NCBI RefSeq assembly: GCF_035920345.1
Contig: NZ_CP109149.1
Span: 1,302,001-1,366,000 of the forward strand
Source of the DNA: Nocardia vinacea
GTDB lineage: Bacteria; Actinomycetota; Actinomycetes; Mycobacteriales; Mycobacteriaceae
Reading direction: 5' to 3'
Length of the DNA: 64,000 nucleotides
In this document: piece after piece, positions 1-10,691 of the stretch
Layout: the number at the start of each line of letters is the position of its first letter
Numbering within the stretch: position 1 is the first letter of the stretch
Translations under genes and position numbers: made by a program
Notes under the pieces: generated by a model
What the model was told of the DNA's origin: nothing
The model's database searches: none
What the model saw: the letters and a program-made list of their open reading frames with translations, nothing else

Positions 1-2
1 TG

Positions 3-1340
<1,338 letters not shown>

Positions 1341-1377
1341 AATGTTCAGCCATCAGGGCACATGTCCGGACACCGAA

Positions 1378-1404
1378 TTGTCACCCCGTTCGCCGGGGTA
1401 ACAA
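1378..1404 (+). terminator. Hairpin after fumarase
   Basis: Stem ACCCCG/CGGGGT (1383-1388 with 1394-1399) around the loop TTCGC, extended by TTGT/ACAA on the outside. It sits 37 nt after the fumarase stop. There is no long T-run, so it is a GC-type hairpin and its termination role is inferred. Confidence 0.5.
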
Positions 1405-1476
1405 TCCCGCCGAAGCGATGCACTCTTGATTAGGGGTACATCGCTGCACCGGTGTCGATGGAGGTCGAGGAGGGCA

Positions 1477-1878
1477 ATGAGTACGTCGTTTCGTATCTCG
1501 GAATCCGCCAGCCGTCGGTTGGCCGAACGCGCCGCTCGTGAGGGAACCAGTTCGACCGCACTACTCAACCGCCTGATCCGGGAGGGTTTCGATCAGCTCG
1601 ACCATCCCGGAATCGTTTTCCGCGGCCCCATCTCCGATCGCCGCGCGGCATTGGCTGCGGGCCCGGAGGTATGGGAAGTCGTTGCGCGCCTACAAGAACT
1701 GGACGGTCCGGAAGAACGCCGCATCGCTGTCCTGAGCCAGCAATCGGATCTGCACTCCCGCAGGATCAAGATCGCCATCGCCTACGCGCGGGCGCACGGC
1801 CCGGAGATCATCGAGCGCATCGACCGCAATCGTGAAGCGGCCGAAGCGATCCGCGGTTCGGACTCGGTGCGCCCCTGA
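1477..1878 (+). CDS. Ribbon-helix-helix (CopG-like) protein
   Basis: About 133 residues. The N-terminus (TSFRISESASRRLAERAARE, then ALLNRLIREGFDQL) has the short beta-strand plus two-helix pattern of ribbon-helix-helix DNA-binding proteins such as VapB/CopG antitoxins. The C-terminal half is charged and helical and unrecognised. The ATG at 1477 was chosen because GAGGTCGAGGAGG lies just upstream; a longer reading from 1426 lacks this. No toxin-like gene is adjacent, so it may be an orphan antitoxin or a stand-alone regulator. Fold is fairly sure; function is not known. Confidence 0.7.
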   Translation: MSTSFRISESASRRLAERAAREGTSSTALLNRLIREGFDQLDHPGIVFRGPISDRRAALAAGPEVWEVVARLQELDGPEERRIAVLSQQSDLHSRRIKIAIAYARAHGPEIIERIDRNREAAEAIRGSDSVRP

Positions 1879-1902
1879 CCCCATAGCCGATCAACGCCAT
1901 AG

Positions 1903-1943
1903 CGGGTGGCTATCGCACTCATCCAGTGTGCGATAGCCGCCCG
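1903..1943 (+). terminator. Long hairpin after the RHH gene
   Basis: Near-perfect stem of about 16 bp. GGCTATCGCAC (1908-1918) pairs with GTGCGATAGCC (1928-1938), extended outward by GGG/CCC with one G-U pair. It starts 24 nt after the RHH stop, as expected for a rho-independent terminator without a T-tract, and could work on either strand. Confidence 0.6.
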
Positions 1944-2007
1944 TTCTGTGTCTGCAGAGCGCCCGTGTCGCATCGGAAAGGCTTGCGATGCAATAGGATT
2001 GCGTCGC

Positions 2008-2208
2008 ATGTGGGCGATCGTGGGGCGCTGGGTTGCCGATCAGGACGGCGGCTTCGGGGTCGTGACGACCGAGTCGTGCGAGGAGTTCGTGGTGCGCGAT
2101 GCGGTGATCGAGTCCGATTCGCCGCTGCATACCGGGGACCGTGTCTGGCTGGAATTCGTCGACGGTGGGGATTCCGGCGAGGTCATGAAACTCGTGAAGG
2201 CGCGGTAG
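2008..2208 (+). CDS. Small cold-shock-domain-like protein
   Basis: 66 residues. The pattern GRWVADQDGGFGVV, then FVVRDAVI, then LHTGDRVWLEFV and EVMKLV, resembles the strand order of a cold-shock/OB-fold domain (GxV...GFGxI...F.H...G..V.F), but the aromatic RNP motifs are incomplete. The ATG at 2008 is the only start giving this domain-sized protein; upstream in-frame sequence is not protein-like. No clear ribosome-binding site is visible. The assignment rests on pattern only and could be a chance resemblance. Confidence 0.45.
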   Translation: MWAIVGRWVADQDGGFGVVTTESCEEFVVRDAVIESDSPLHTGDRVWLEFVDGGDSGEVMKLVKAR

Positions 2209-2488
2209 TTTCCGGGTTTCTCGGGGGTTGCTGGGGAATGTTGATCGTGATCCACAACACTGGAATAGATTGTGGACAGGGGGATTTCCGCTGCGACAAA
2301 TCGGGCGTGGCACAGGATGTTTCGGACATTGGTGATTTATTGTGCTGTGAGTATGTGGAAAGCTATGTGAATGACGTCCGTTCGGACAGGCCGGTGTCCT
2401 CGCGTTCGCCGGTGTGTTGCTAGCGGTGATCGGTGGCGGGGTGTGAGCCGTAGGGGAGTAGATACGGGGTCCGCGGTCGCAGGGCCGT

Positions 2489-2494
2489 TACTAT
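2489..2494 (+). promoter_or_regulatory. Possible -10 of a leaderless promoter
   Basis: TACTAT ends 7 nt before the ATG of the M15-type peptidase gene, and no Shine-Dalgarno sequence is present. This spacing is typical of leaderless actinobacterial transcripts. It is inferred from spacing alone. Confidence 0.3.
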
Positions 2495-2501
2495 CGCTGA
2501 C

Positions 2502-3107
2502 ATGTCGCTGACGCTTCGTGCCCGGACCCTGCTGGGCATATCCGCCGCGCTGTTCCCAGTGATCGGAGCTGCCGGGCTGTCCATGCCCGCCGCCACGGCC
2601 GCGCCGGTCGTGCAGGTGGCCGGTAATGCCAGCGGGACCGATGGGCTGGAGCCGGGGCTCGCCGCCGCGTATACGCAGGCCGAGAACCAGGCGCATGTCG
2701 AAGGGGTCGCGCTGTACATCAACTCCGGCTACCGCACGCCCGCCGAGCAGCAGGCGCTGTGGGACGACGGGGTGCGGACTTACGGCAGTCCCGAGGAGGC
2801 TCGGCGGTGGGTACTGCCGCCCAATGAGTCGACCCATGTGCAGGGCCGGGCGATCGACGTGGGGCCGCAGGCCGGGGCGCAGTGGCTGGAGGCGAATGGG
2901 AATCGCTGGGGCCTGTGCCGGATCTTTCAAAACGAATGGTGGCATTTCGAACTCGCCACCGCCCCGGGCGGCGCCTGCCCGGCGTTGCGCGCGGACGCGA
3001 GCGAGGGCGGTACCGCGCCGGCTCCGTCGTCGCCGATCCAGCCCGTCCTCCCGGGGTTGCCGTCCATCCCCCTCCCGCCGTGGTTGAGCGGCTCCTTCGG
3101 GCTGTAG
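2502..3107 (+). CDS. Secreted LAS-type D,D-carboxypeptidase/peptidase (VanY/M15 family)
   Basis: 201 residues, probably acting on peptidoglycan stem peptides outside the membrane. An N-terminal signal peptide (hydrophobic segment to about residue 34, ending ATAAP) is followed by the LAS fold markers: SGYRTPAEQ, STHVQGRAIDV with zinc ligands His112 and Asp119, and EWWHFE with His148. The C-terminal tail is Pro/Ser-rich. It starts at ATG 2502 without a ribosome-binding site. It is monocistronic; the gene behind it is a degraded MFS fragment on the other strand. D,D-carboxypeptidase activity is a family-level inference. Confidence 0.85.
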   Translation: MSLTLRARTLLGISAALFPVIGAAGLSMPAATAAPVVQVAGNASGTDGLEPGLAAAYTQAENQAHVEGVALYINSGYRTPAEQQALWDDGVRTYGSPEEARRWVLPPNESTHVQGRAIDVGPQAGAQWLEANGNRWGLCRIFQNEWWHFELATAPGGACPALRADASEGGTAPAPSSPIQPVLPGLPSIPLPPWLSGSFGL

Positions 3108-3356
3108 TCAGCCGACCGGCACAGGCACCGGGATCTCTGCGCTCGGCTGCCGGATCAGCACCGCCGGGCTGATCGTGCTCAACGCGCAAATGGCAACGAT
3201 GTAGCAGGTCACCGCCGCCGAAGTCGAGCCCGCGGTCCACAGTGCGGTCGCGATGAGCGGGGCGAGGCCGCCGCCGAGGACGACCGAGAGCTGCACGATC
3301 GGCGACCTGCCGGAGTAGCGGACCGATGGTGGGAAGAGTTCGGCGACGATGATGCC
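3108..3356 (-). pseudogene. MFS transporter remnant (last ~80 codons)
   Basis: Minus-strand frame with IIVAELFPPSVRYSG, then VVLGGGLAPLIATAL and two hydrophobic stretches, ending at 3108. This matches the C-terminal end of MFS metabolite/H+ symporters of the ProP/MhpT type (ELFPTRVRYSG, GGGLAPLIATAL). The other ten or so membrane helices are missing. Upstream of residue 1 the frame runs into unrelated sequence just before the jetC stop. It sits where jetD would be expected, so it may mark a deletion junction. Confidence 0.75.
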
Positions 3357-3420
3357 GCGGGGGTGGCGATGGCGACCTTGGGGTGGGGTGGAGCTCGAAG
3401 ACACTGCTATCCATTTACAT

Positions 3421-6400
3421 TCAGCTGACTGGCGCCGGGGTGCCCGGCATATTGTCCAGTGCCAACCCGCCCTCGATCGAGTTCGGGATGCGGCGGCGGT
3501 TGGGGGAGCCGAGCGCTGCGGTGAGATCGGTCCCATCGTGTTCGGCGAGCAGATCGCCGCTGTCCCACACCAGCAGCGTTGCGCTGACCGTGTTCTCGGC
3601 GGCCGAATGCGCGAGATCGTAATGCGCGCAGCCGGGGACGTGCGGGTAGGTGATCCACAGGTCGTAACCGGTCATGAACAGGTCGAGGTCGAATTGCACA
3701 CTCAGGCCGAGCAATTCGCTGCGGCCGTTGTCGTCGACACCGGCGAATGCTTCGTCCAGCGCGAGCAGTCGCGGTGCCTGCGGATCGGCCGAGTCGAGCA
3801 TGACGTGCGCGGCGGCGAACAGCGGCAGATGCAGCGAGACCGACTGTTCACCACCGGAGAGCGCACTGTGCCTGGCCACGGTCAGCTTGTCCTCGCTGCC
3901 GTCGGCGGAGATGAGAGTAAAGGAGAACACCCGCCAGGTCCGGTAATCCAGTGTCGCGCCCAGGATTTCGGGGTAGGAACGCTCCGGATGCGCGGCGCGC
4001 GCGGCCCGGATCTCGGCCGCGAAGTGGGCGCGGATGGCCGCCAGATCATCGGCGACGAGCGAGGAGGCGTCGCGATCCAACAGCTTGCACATGGCCCGTG
4101 CCGCATCCGAGAGCGAATCGGAGAGCACCCAGTGCACGCCGATGGTATTGCCGGAGGACATGCGGCGCTGCTTCATCTCCGCACCCATGCGGGCGATGAG
4201 ATCGCGCGCATCGCTGGTGCGCTCATAGATCTGCTGCGCGAGCCCGGTGAGCAGCGCGTCCTCGAGGATCCGGCGTTCGGCATCGGTGAGCAGCAATTCC
4301 TGATCGCGGCGGGCGGCGTCGATGCGGGTGGCGAAATCCGCGAGGGCCGACAGCCCGTTGTCATCCTGTACCTGAACGACGGTCAGGCCGTCTGCGGCAT
4401 CCCATTGCAGCCGGTAATCGCGGCCGGAAGCGGCCAGCGCGGCGTCGAATTCCTGGAGTGCCGAGGTCACCGCACTGCGCGTGGATTTGCGGGCCGCCTC
4501 GCCCGCCCGCACGGAAGACGTTGCGGCGGTCAGATTGTCGAAGAGTTCGGCTACCTCATCCGGGAGCACCTGGGGTTCGACCTCAGGCCCGGCCGTCGAA
4601 ATGCGGTAGAGCAGTTGTTCTGGGGTCGACCAGGCGGCATCGCTGCTCGGCCAGCGGCTGTCGGCAGGTGCACCGAGCAGGGTGAGCAGATCCGGCTGGG
4701 CGTAGGGCGCAAGGGCTTTCACATCGGCAAGGACCTCGGTGAGCGCGGTGCCGAGCGACTCGTGCGCGGTGCGGTATGCGGCCTCCGCATCACCGACCGC
4801 CTCGATCGCCTCATTTGCGGCCTTGCGAGCGGCCTTCTGCTCAGCCCGGGTCGCCTCGATCTTCGCGCGCGCCTGGTCGAGTTGGCGATCGATGTCGGCG
4901 GCGCCCGCGCCGAGTGCTTCGCGCAGGGTTTCGAGTTTACGCAGCTGCTCCTGGTAGCCCGCATCGGCGGCCTCGGCCTCTTCGGCGAAGGCCTCGGCCA
5001 GATCGCGGGCCTCGTCGAAGCGGTCCGAACCTTCGCGTTCGCGTTCGCGCTCCCGTTCGTGGTCGGCACGCAGGCGCAACAGGCCGGTCCCGGTGTTCTC
5101 GAAATGGCGGATGGCGGCGGCGAGGGCATCGATCTCGCGGGCGCCGCGCGGCGTGCGGTGCGCTTGGGCGACCGAGCGCAGCTTCTTCTCGACAGCCGAC
5201 GCCTCGGCCACCGCTTGGTCGAGGTCGCGTTCGGCCTGGGCGACCGCTTCGGAGCGCGAGCGCATCATGCCCGCGGCTTCCGAAACCGCGCGCAGGGCTG
5301 CGGTGACGGCCGAGGGGCGCGGCAATGCTTTGGCGGCGGCGGAGATTCGCGCCAGCTCGCCGCTCGCCGCGGCCTGGGCGGCCTGTGTCTGCCGCTGTGT
5401 CTCCTCGGCGGACTCGATTGCCGTGGCCAACTCGGCGAGCCGGATTTCCCGGCGCTTCGCGCGGGCGGTGGCCCCGATGAATTCGGCATCGGGTTTGTGG
5501 TGGCGGCCCACCTGAACGCCCTGGCGGAAACCGCCGGTGGTGCTCACGCCGACTTCGGTGCCGAGGTCGGAGTCCTTGTCGTACAGGGCGATGGAGGCCA
5601 GCACGTTTGCGATGACCTGCTTCGGCACCGTGACGTCGGCCGAATCATCCTCCACGACAAGGACATCGGCCAGTGTGCGCCCGGACGGCCGCGCTGAGGT
5701 GGGCAGTGGAATCAGGAACTGGTCGGAGGTGTATTCCGGCCGTTCGGCTTCTGCGCAGACCCAACTGTCGAGCAGGTCCGCGGCGTGCAGGGCGGCCTCG
5801 ATGCCCGCGGCCTGCGCTGGTGTCACGGAATCAGCGAAACGGACCAGTCGCCACAGCGGCGCACCCGGACGGCCTTCCGCATTCCGCGCACGAGCGGCCG
5901 AAACCGGTGGGGCCTCGTCACGTTGGGCAGCGACCGCATCGCGTTCGGCATTGAGTTCGACCAGCCGGTCACCGGCCAGCGCGGCGGTGGCGCGCGCTTC
6001 TTGACGGCGGGTGCGGATGTCATCGAGCAGCGGTTCGGCGCGTTCGGCCAAAATCTCGGCGACACCGGCTGCCTCATCGGAGCCTGCATCGGCCAGTGCG
6101 GTGTCGAGCGCTTCGAACAGGCCTTTCTGAATGGGGGAGTACACCTCTCGATGCGCATCCCACCAAGTGCGCAGTGCGCCACCGGCTTCGGTGCGTGCCA
6201 GCACAACGGCCGCTTCGGCGGCCGAGACCTCGGCGGCGGCCGATTCGCGCAGCGCCCGAGCCCGTTCGGCGAGCTGTTCGGCCCGATTCCGTTCGGCCGT
6301 AGCGGAATCCATCAGACCGAGCGCCTTGCGGACCGCGCGCACGTCGGCGTCGCGTTCCTCGGCATGTCCGCGGACCGCGGCGGTCAGCTGATCGCCACGG

Positions 6401-7632
6401 GCCTGGTCGGCCAATCCCGCCCAGGTGATGCCCGCCTCTTCCGCGGCGGCACGCAATTCGTCCTCGCCGCGGGCCAGCGCGGCGGCCGCGTTCTGTACGG
6501 CCGCCTTGGCGCGCTCTGCTTCCTGGCCGCGCTGATCGAGGGTTTGCCGGGCCTTGAGCGCCTTGTCCTTGTGCACACCCGCCGAGGTCTCCAGGCGGCG
6601 CACCGCGTCGGCGAGATCGTCGAGTTGCTGTTTGCCCTCATAGGCGCTCGAGCGCTGCAGGGTTTCCCGGTCGGAAAGCGCTTGTTCGTAGGCGCGGTCG
6701 GCATCGTCGGCGCGCGCCTCGGCGGCGGTGCGTTCGGCCTCGCGACGTTCACGCAATGCGGTGGCGGCGAAGAGGGCGGTGCTGGCGTGGGTCACCGCAT
6801 CGAGTCGTGTCCGCACCTGATCGACATCGGTCTTCGCCTGTACCGCAAGGTATTTCCGGTACACACCGACAAACGACCTGGTGGCGGTATCGGCGTGGAC
6901 CAGCCCCTCCAGGGTGCGCCCGACCTCCTCCATATCGCTGAACGAACGCGCCGCGTCCAGGATCAGCTGCTCGTCGAGCGGGCGCAGACCATCGGTGAGC
7001 GCCTGCGAAAGTCCCCGCGGATCAAGGTTTTTCGCGAGTTGGGGACGGCGCAGCGTGAGGATGAGATTGATCAGCTGGTCGTAGCGCTGAGTGCCCAGAC
7101 CGAACATGCGTGCGTCGATCGCATTGCGATACTCGACCGGTCGATCGACGATGGCATCGGTGCCGATCTGCTCGGCCAACTGCTTGCGGGTCAGCGGTCG
7201 ATCGTCGGGGCCGATGAGTGAAAAGTCGACGCCCGCACGGCCGTCGGCGACAAAGTACCAGCGGGTCACCTTGTCCGTGGACCGGGTGGCGCGCATACCG
7301 ATGCCGATGGTGACGACCTCGGGATCGTCCCATTTACCGCGCGCGAACTCCATCCACACATACGAATAGGCGGATTCCTGCTTGCGGTACAACAGGTTCG
7401 ATTTCATGGTGCGCTCTTCACCCGCGAACGGATTGAGCCTGCGTGGTTCGATCCGGCCGTCGAGCACGAACGGGAACAGCACCTCGAGCGCCTTGGTCTT
7501 ACCGGAACCATTGGGCCCGCGCAGTACCAGCCTGCCGTCGGCGAAACAGTATTCCTGGTCGCGGTAGTCCCACAGGTTGATGATGCCGGCGCGGGTCGGG
7601 ACGAACCGCACTCCGCCATGGATGAGCGACAT
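3421..7632 (-). CDS. jetC: JetC-like SMC/MukB-type ATPase (TIGR02680 family)
   Basis: 1403 residues, the SMC-like motor subunit of a type III Wadjet-like system. It opens with GVRFVPTRAGIINLWDY and a Walker A GPNGSGKT at residues 39-46. The middle (about 280-1000) is a very long Ala/Glu/Arg-rich coiled coil interrupted by a hinge-like segment. The C-terminal head carries LSGGEQS (signature, from residue 1258) and Walker B RLLALDE (1288-1294), then a D-loop-like AGVD. It starts 3 nt downstream of jetB and is the last intact gene of the operon. In described Wadjet systems JetABC forms a loop-extruding complex and JetD cuts circular DNA. No jetD-like gene follows here, only an MFS fragment. ATPase assignment is sure; activity without JetD is unknown. 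Confidence 0.92.
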   Translation of the reverse strand: MSLIHGGVRFVPTRAGIINLWDYRDQEYCFADGRLVLRGPNGSGKTKALEVLFPFVLDGRIEPRRLNPFAGEERTMKSNLLYRKQESAYSYVWMEFARGKWDDPEVVTIGIGMRATRSTDKVTRWYFVADGRAGVDFSLIGPDDRPLTRKQLAEQIGTDAIVDRPVEYRNAIDARMFGLGTQRYDQLINLILTLRRPQLAKNLDPRGLSQALTDGLRPLDEQLILDAARSFSDMEEVGRTLEGLVHADTATRSFVGVYRKYLAVQAKTDVDQVRTRLDAVTHASTALFAATALRERREAERTAAEARADDADRAYEQALSDRETLQRSSAYEGKQQLDDLADAVRRLETSAGVHKDKALKARQTLDQRGQEAERAKAAVQNAAAALARGEDELRAAAEEAGITWAGLADQARGDQLTAAVRGHAEERDADVRAVRKALGLMDSATAERNRAEQLAERARALRESAAAEVSAAEAAVVLARTEAGGALRTWWDAHREVYSPIQKGLFEALDTALADAGSDEAAGVAEILAERAEPLLDDIRTRRQEARATAALAGDRLVELNAERDAVAAQRDEAPPVSAARARNAEGRPGAPLWRLVRFADSVTPAQAAGIEAALHAADLLDSWVCAEAERPEYTSDQFLIPLPTSARPSGRTLADVLVVEDDSADVTVPKQVIANVLASIALYDKDSDLGTEVGVSTTGGFRQGVQVGRHHKPDAEFIGATARAKRREIRLAELATAIESAEETQRQTQAAQAAASGELARISAAAKALPRPSAVTAALRAVSEAAGMMRSRSEAVAQAERDLDQAVAEASAVEKKLRSVAQAHRTPRGAREIDALAAAIRHFENTGTGLLRLRADHEREREREREGSDRFDEARDLAEAFAEEAEAADAGYQEQLRKLETLREALGAGAADIDRQLDQARAKIEATRAEQKAARKAANEAIEAVGDAEAAYRTAHESLGTALTEVLADVKALAPYAQPDLLTLLGAPADSRWPSSDAAWSTPEQLLYRISTAGPEVEPQVLPDEVAELFDNLTAATSSVRAGEAARKSTRSAVTSALQEFDAALAASGRDYRLQWDAADGLTVVQVQDDNGLSALADFATRIDAARRDQELLLTDAERRILEDALLTGLAQQIYERTSDARDLIARMGAEMKQRRMSSGNTIGVHWVLSDSLSDAARAMCKLLDRDASSLVADDLAAIRAHFAAEIRAARAAHPERSYPEILGATLDYRTWRVFSFTLISADGSEDKLTVARHSALSGGEQSVSLHLPLFAAAHVMLDSADPQAPRLLALDEAFAGVDDNGRSELLGLSVQFDLDLFMTGYDLWITYPHVPGCAHYDLAHSAAENTVSATLLVWDSGDLLAEHDGTDLTAALGSPNRRRIPNSIEGGLALDNMPGTPAPVS

Positions 7633-7635
7633 GGT

Positions 7636-9054
7636 TTAAATCCCTTCCGTACCAACGCTGTCGGCCCCGAGCGTGTCGGAGGCGGTGACGAACAATTCGG
7701 CGGCCCGCTTGGTACGAACGGTGACGACCGCACCGCGGTAGCGAGCCAGTGCGGGCAGAATAATCAGACCGTCCTCGACCACCTGGACCAGCCGCAGCCG
7801 TTCCAACAGGGCGGTCACCTCCCTGGCCAGCCCGGGCACATCCGCCTGCCACTGCGCGGCGAAGGTGACACCGTAGCGGTCGGTCAGCGCCTGCACGGTC
7901 TCGCCGACCCAGCTCGCTTCGACGAACGGGTACGTCGCACGCACATACGCCATCGCCTCCGCGTCGGGATCCGAAATCTCTTCCACCACATCGGGATCGG
8001 TCGATGGGAGATCGGCGAGCGGCACGAATACGGTGGACTCCGGGATTGCGCCATCGAGTTGCTCGGCAAGCGCGACGGCCGGATCGGGTGCGCCGGGACG
8101 CACCGGTACCGGATTGTCGATATCGAGGACACGATCGGCGATCTCACCGACCAGCAGCAGCGCCACCTGCGCCAATGTGCCGGTGCCCGGAAAACGGACA
8201 TCGGAGAGACGCCCGGAGACATCAATCAATGCGACGCCCTCCGCGCGGCGTTCGGCCCGCAGCCCCGTGAACTGTTCGACATCCGCGACGACCCGATCCT
8301 GCAGCAACAGCGGTCGTTCGTCGTAGGCCAGATCCTCGGCGTACACCACCGGACGCTCCACGAGACTGCGCCGCACCCGCCGCGCCGCATCGGCGGCCTG
8401 CGCATTGGCGGCCGGACCGTGCGCGAGCGCGTCCTCGGTCAGCAGACCACGGACACTGTGCAGATGCTGCAGCGCGCGCGGCGGTCGAAACAGCGCGAAA
8501 ACCACCGGCCGGTCGATGTCGTAGAGCGCCTCACCCGCCTCCGGATCGGCGGCCCAGCCACCCGCATCGCCATCGGCCAGGGTGAGCGCACCCCGATGCG
8601 CGAGCCAGCCGACGGCATCGACGAAGGCATCGCGATCGGCGGCGCGGTCGGGTGCCAGTTCGAGGCCGTCGACCCGGCCGGTATAGGCGGCGACCTGATC
8701 GGCCAACTCCGACAATGTGATCTGATCGCCGGCGCGGCCGAGCGCTGCCAGCGCCAAGGCCAGATAGGCGTAGCGGCGGCGGTCGAAGACGCGCTCGGTG
8801 ACGGAGCGGGCGGGTTTGCCCGAATCGAGTCGATCGATGACCGGGAAGACCCGGGCCGTCGTTTCGGTGACCTCGAGTCGGTAGCCGAACAATTCGGCCA
8901 GATCCTCGCGGAGTTCAGTGGCCCAGCGCCGGATCAGCGGCAGTGCGATCCGGTCCGGATAGGTCCGGGTGACCAGGTGGTTGGCGAGGATTACGCGGGC
9001 GGCGCGCTGATAGTTGTCGAGCGCGAGCGAATCGATGCGGCGGGCGTTGATCAT
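7636..9054 (-). CDS. jetB: JetB-like protein (TIGR02678/DUF2398)
   Basis: 472 residues. The N-terminus (ALDNYQRAARVILANHLVT, RTYPDRIALPLIRRW) and the segment FDRRRYAYLALALAAL are typical of the TIGR02678/DUF2398 family, which always travels with TIGR02677 and TIGR02680 proteins. It is predicted to be a winged-helix accessory subunit comparable to MukE. The start ATG overlaps the jetA stop by 4 nt, and the stop lies 3 nt before jetC, so the three genes are translationally coupled. No catalytic motif is apparent. Family assignment by recognisable sequence and context is firm. Confidence 0.88.
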   Translation of the reverse strand: MINARRIDSLALDNYQRAARVILANHLVTRTYPDRIALPLIRRWATELREDLAELFGYRLEVTETTARVFPVIDRLDSGKPARSVTERVFDRRRYAYLALALAALGRAGDQITLSELADQVAAYTGRVDGLELAPDRAADRDAFVDAVGWLAHRGALTLADGDAGGWAADPEAGEALYDIDRPVVFALFRPPRALQHLHSVRGLLTEDALAHGPAANAQAADAARRVRRSLVERPVVYAEDLAYDERPLLLQDRVVADVEQFTGLRAERRAEGVALIDVSGRLSDVRFPGTGTLAQVALLLVGEIADRVLDIDNPVPVRPGAPDPAVALAEQLDGAIPESTVFVPLADLPSTDPDVVEEISDPDAEAMAYVRATYPFVEASWVGETVQALTDRYGVTFAAQWQADVPGLAREVTALLERLRLVQVVEDGLIILPALARYRGAVVTVRTKRAAELFVTASDTLGADSVGTEGI

Positions 9055-10646
9055 GCGCGCCGCCCGCTGGTCGACTGCTTCACCTCGAGGCGGCGGTTGT
9101 TCAAATGCAGTAGCCCGCGTGCGGTGCGGATCACCGTCGAACCCGAATGTTCGGAGACGGTGAGGGTGACGCCGCTATCGGATCCGGTGGTGCTGTCGAC
9201 GCGGCCGCTCACCGGAACCCAGGCCGTGGACGCGGCGTCGAGCAGGCGCAGCAGCACCTCGGTCTCCCGTTCGTCGAGGACGCGCTCGTGTACCGAGGCG
9301 GCGGCCAGGGATTTGGCGGCCTCGGCGCGGGCGCGCTGCGCATCCAACTGCGCCTCGCGGAGTCGGCGAATTCCCGCGTCATTGCGTTGAATTCGGGCCG
9401 GGGCACCGGCCTGTGGCGGCCTACCAGTCTCGGCGAGGGTGCGCGAGATCTCCAGTGGCGGTGCCTCCCACCAGGAGCGGATCGCGGGAATCAGATCCGC
9501 ATCCGGATGTTCCAGGGAAATATGACGCGGCCTGCCGAGACCGAAGACGGCGTCGAAGAGCGCATGCGCGCTGTCGGTGGCCGGGGCTGCGGTGAACCAG
9601 CCCGCGAGATGCCGCAGCGCCGATTCGCGACTCACCCCGCCCTTCCGTGAATCGGTGACCCGCCGCAGCAGCGACAGCACGGCGGCAATGGCGCTCATGG
9701 TCGCCTCCCGCAGCCGATCCGCCTCGGTGGAGGACGATTCGCCGGGAATATCGGAGGCCGTCGCGATGAACCAGGTCCGCAGCCCCTGCCAGCGCGCCCG
9801 CCAATCCGCTTGCCGCTCGGCCGGACTCAGCAGCACCCGTTCGTCACAGCGCGCCGCCCGCTCGATGAGTTCCTCGACGCCGGTCTCCTCGATCTCACCG
9901 ATCGCGGCGGCCAAGCGCGGCGCGAAGCGCGCCAGGTCCATGCTGAACTCGCGCATATGCGCGAGCAGCGCGTCTTTGTGCGCCAGGAACGACTCCGGGG
10001 TGATCTCGGTGGTACGGACCATATCGCCGAGCGAGAGGTAGAAGTGCGCGGCCCGCGCCGCCATATCCGAGAGTGCGGCATCCAGGCGGCGCAGCGTCCG
10101 GTACACACGTTCCGCATCACCGGCCTTATTCGCCTCGGCGAGGGTATTGAGATCCGCGAGTAGTTCGGGCAGCACCAGTCGCGACAGCGCCGCCTCGTCC
10201 AGCCGCGCCTCGAGCACACCCGCGACCGCCCGATATGCCTTGAATCCGGCCTGTGTCAGCTGATAGACGTAGTGCCGATTCCGATATTCCGCGAGCGTCG
10301 CGGCGCGCGTGCCGTCATAGCTGCGCTCGACCACACCCCACTGATGCAGCTGATCCAACAGCGGCCCGATCTCCGCGCCGGTGAGCTGCGGTGCATCAGG
10401 CGCACTGCGTTCGATCCAGGTCGCGACATCGTCGGCATGCAGCAACACCACATACGCCGCGCGCGCACTGTCGAACGCCCGCAGCACCCACAGATACTCC
10501 GCCCGCTTCTCGGCCGTGGCGAAGGAGAACAGCCGCAACCGCTCATCCCATAGCGCGGGCGCGGCATACGGCAGGCCGTCAACGGAGTCGGTCACCGGGA
10601 ACAGGGTAGTAGCGGGCCGGTCGCGGGTGTCGAGACCGACCCCCAT
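9051..10646 (-). CDS. jetA: JetA-like kleisin protein (TIGR02677/DUF2397)
   Basis: 531 residues. The N-terminal region (LWDERLRLFSFATAEKRAEY, LWVLRAFDSARA) is characteristic of TIGR02677/DUF2397, the kleisin-like JetA/MukF counterpart of type III Wadjet-like operons. The central part has long helices. It is the first gene of the jetABC operon and overlaps jetB by 4 nt. The start is uncertain: ATG 10646 lacks a ribosome-binding site, and GTG 10595 is an alternative. A MazF-type toxin gene ends 45 nt upstream on the same strand. Confidence 0.88.
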   Translation of the reverse strand: MGVGLDTRDRPATTLFPVTDSVDGLPYAAPALWDERLRLFSFATAEKRAEYLWVLRAFDSARAAYVVLLHADDVATWIERSAPDAPQLTGAEIGPLLDQLHQWGVVERSYDGTRAATLAEYRNRHYVYQLTQAGFKAYRAVAGVLEARLDEAALSRLVLPELLADLNTLAEANKAGDAERVYRTLRRLDAALSDMAARAAHFYLSLGDMVRTTEITPESFLAHKDALLAHMREFSMDLARFAPRLAAAIGEIEETGVEELIERAARCDERVLLSPAERQADWRARWQGLRTWFIATASDIPGESSSTEADRLREATMSAIAAVLSLLRRVTDSRKGGVSRESALRHLAGWFTAAPATDSAHALFDAVFGLGRPRHISLEHPDADLIPAIRSWWEAPPLEISRTLAETGRPPQAGAPARIQRNDAGIRRLREAQLDAQRARAEAAKSLAAASVHERVLDERETEVLLRLLDAASTAWVPVSGRVDSTTGSDSGVTLTVSEHSGSTVIRTARGLLHLNNRRLEVKQSTSGRRA

Positions 10647-10691
10647 TCGGCGTGGCCGCGTCCGGTTTGCACCTGTTCGCCACCCGATGAC

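Noticed and set aside
3349..7221. Long plus-strand open frames opposite jetC (782 and 478 codons)
   Set aside because: They mirror the GC-rich third-position pattern of jetC and contain no recognisable domain; jetC has all ATPase motifs.
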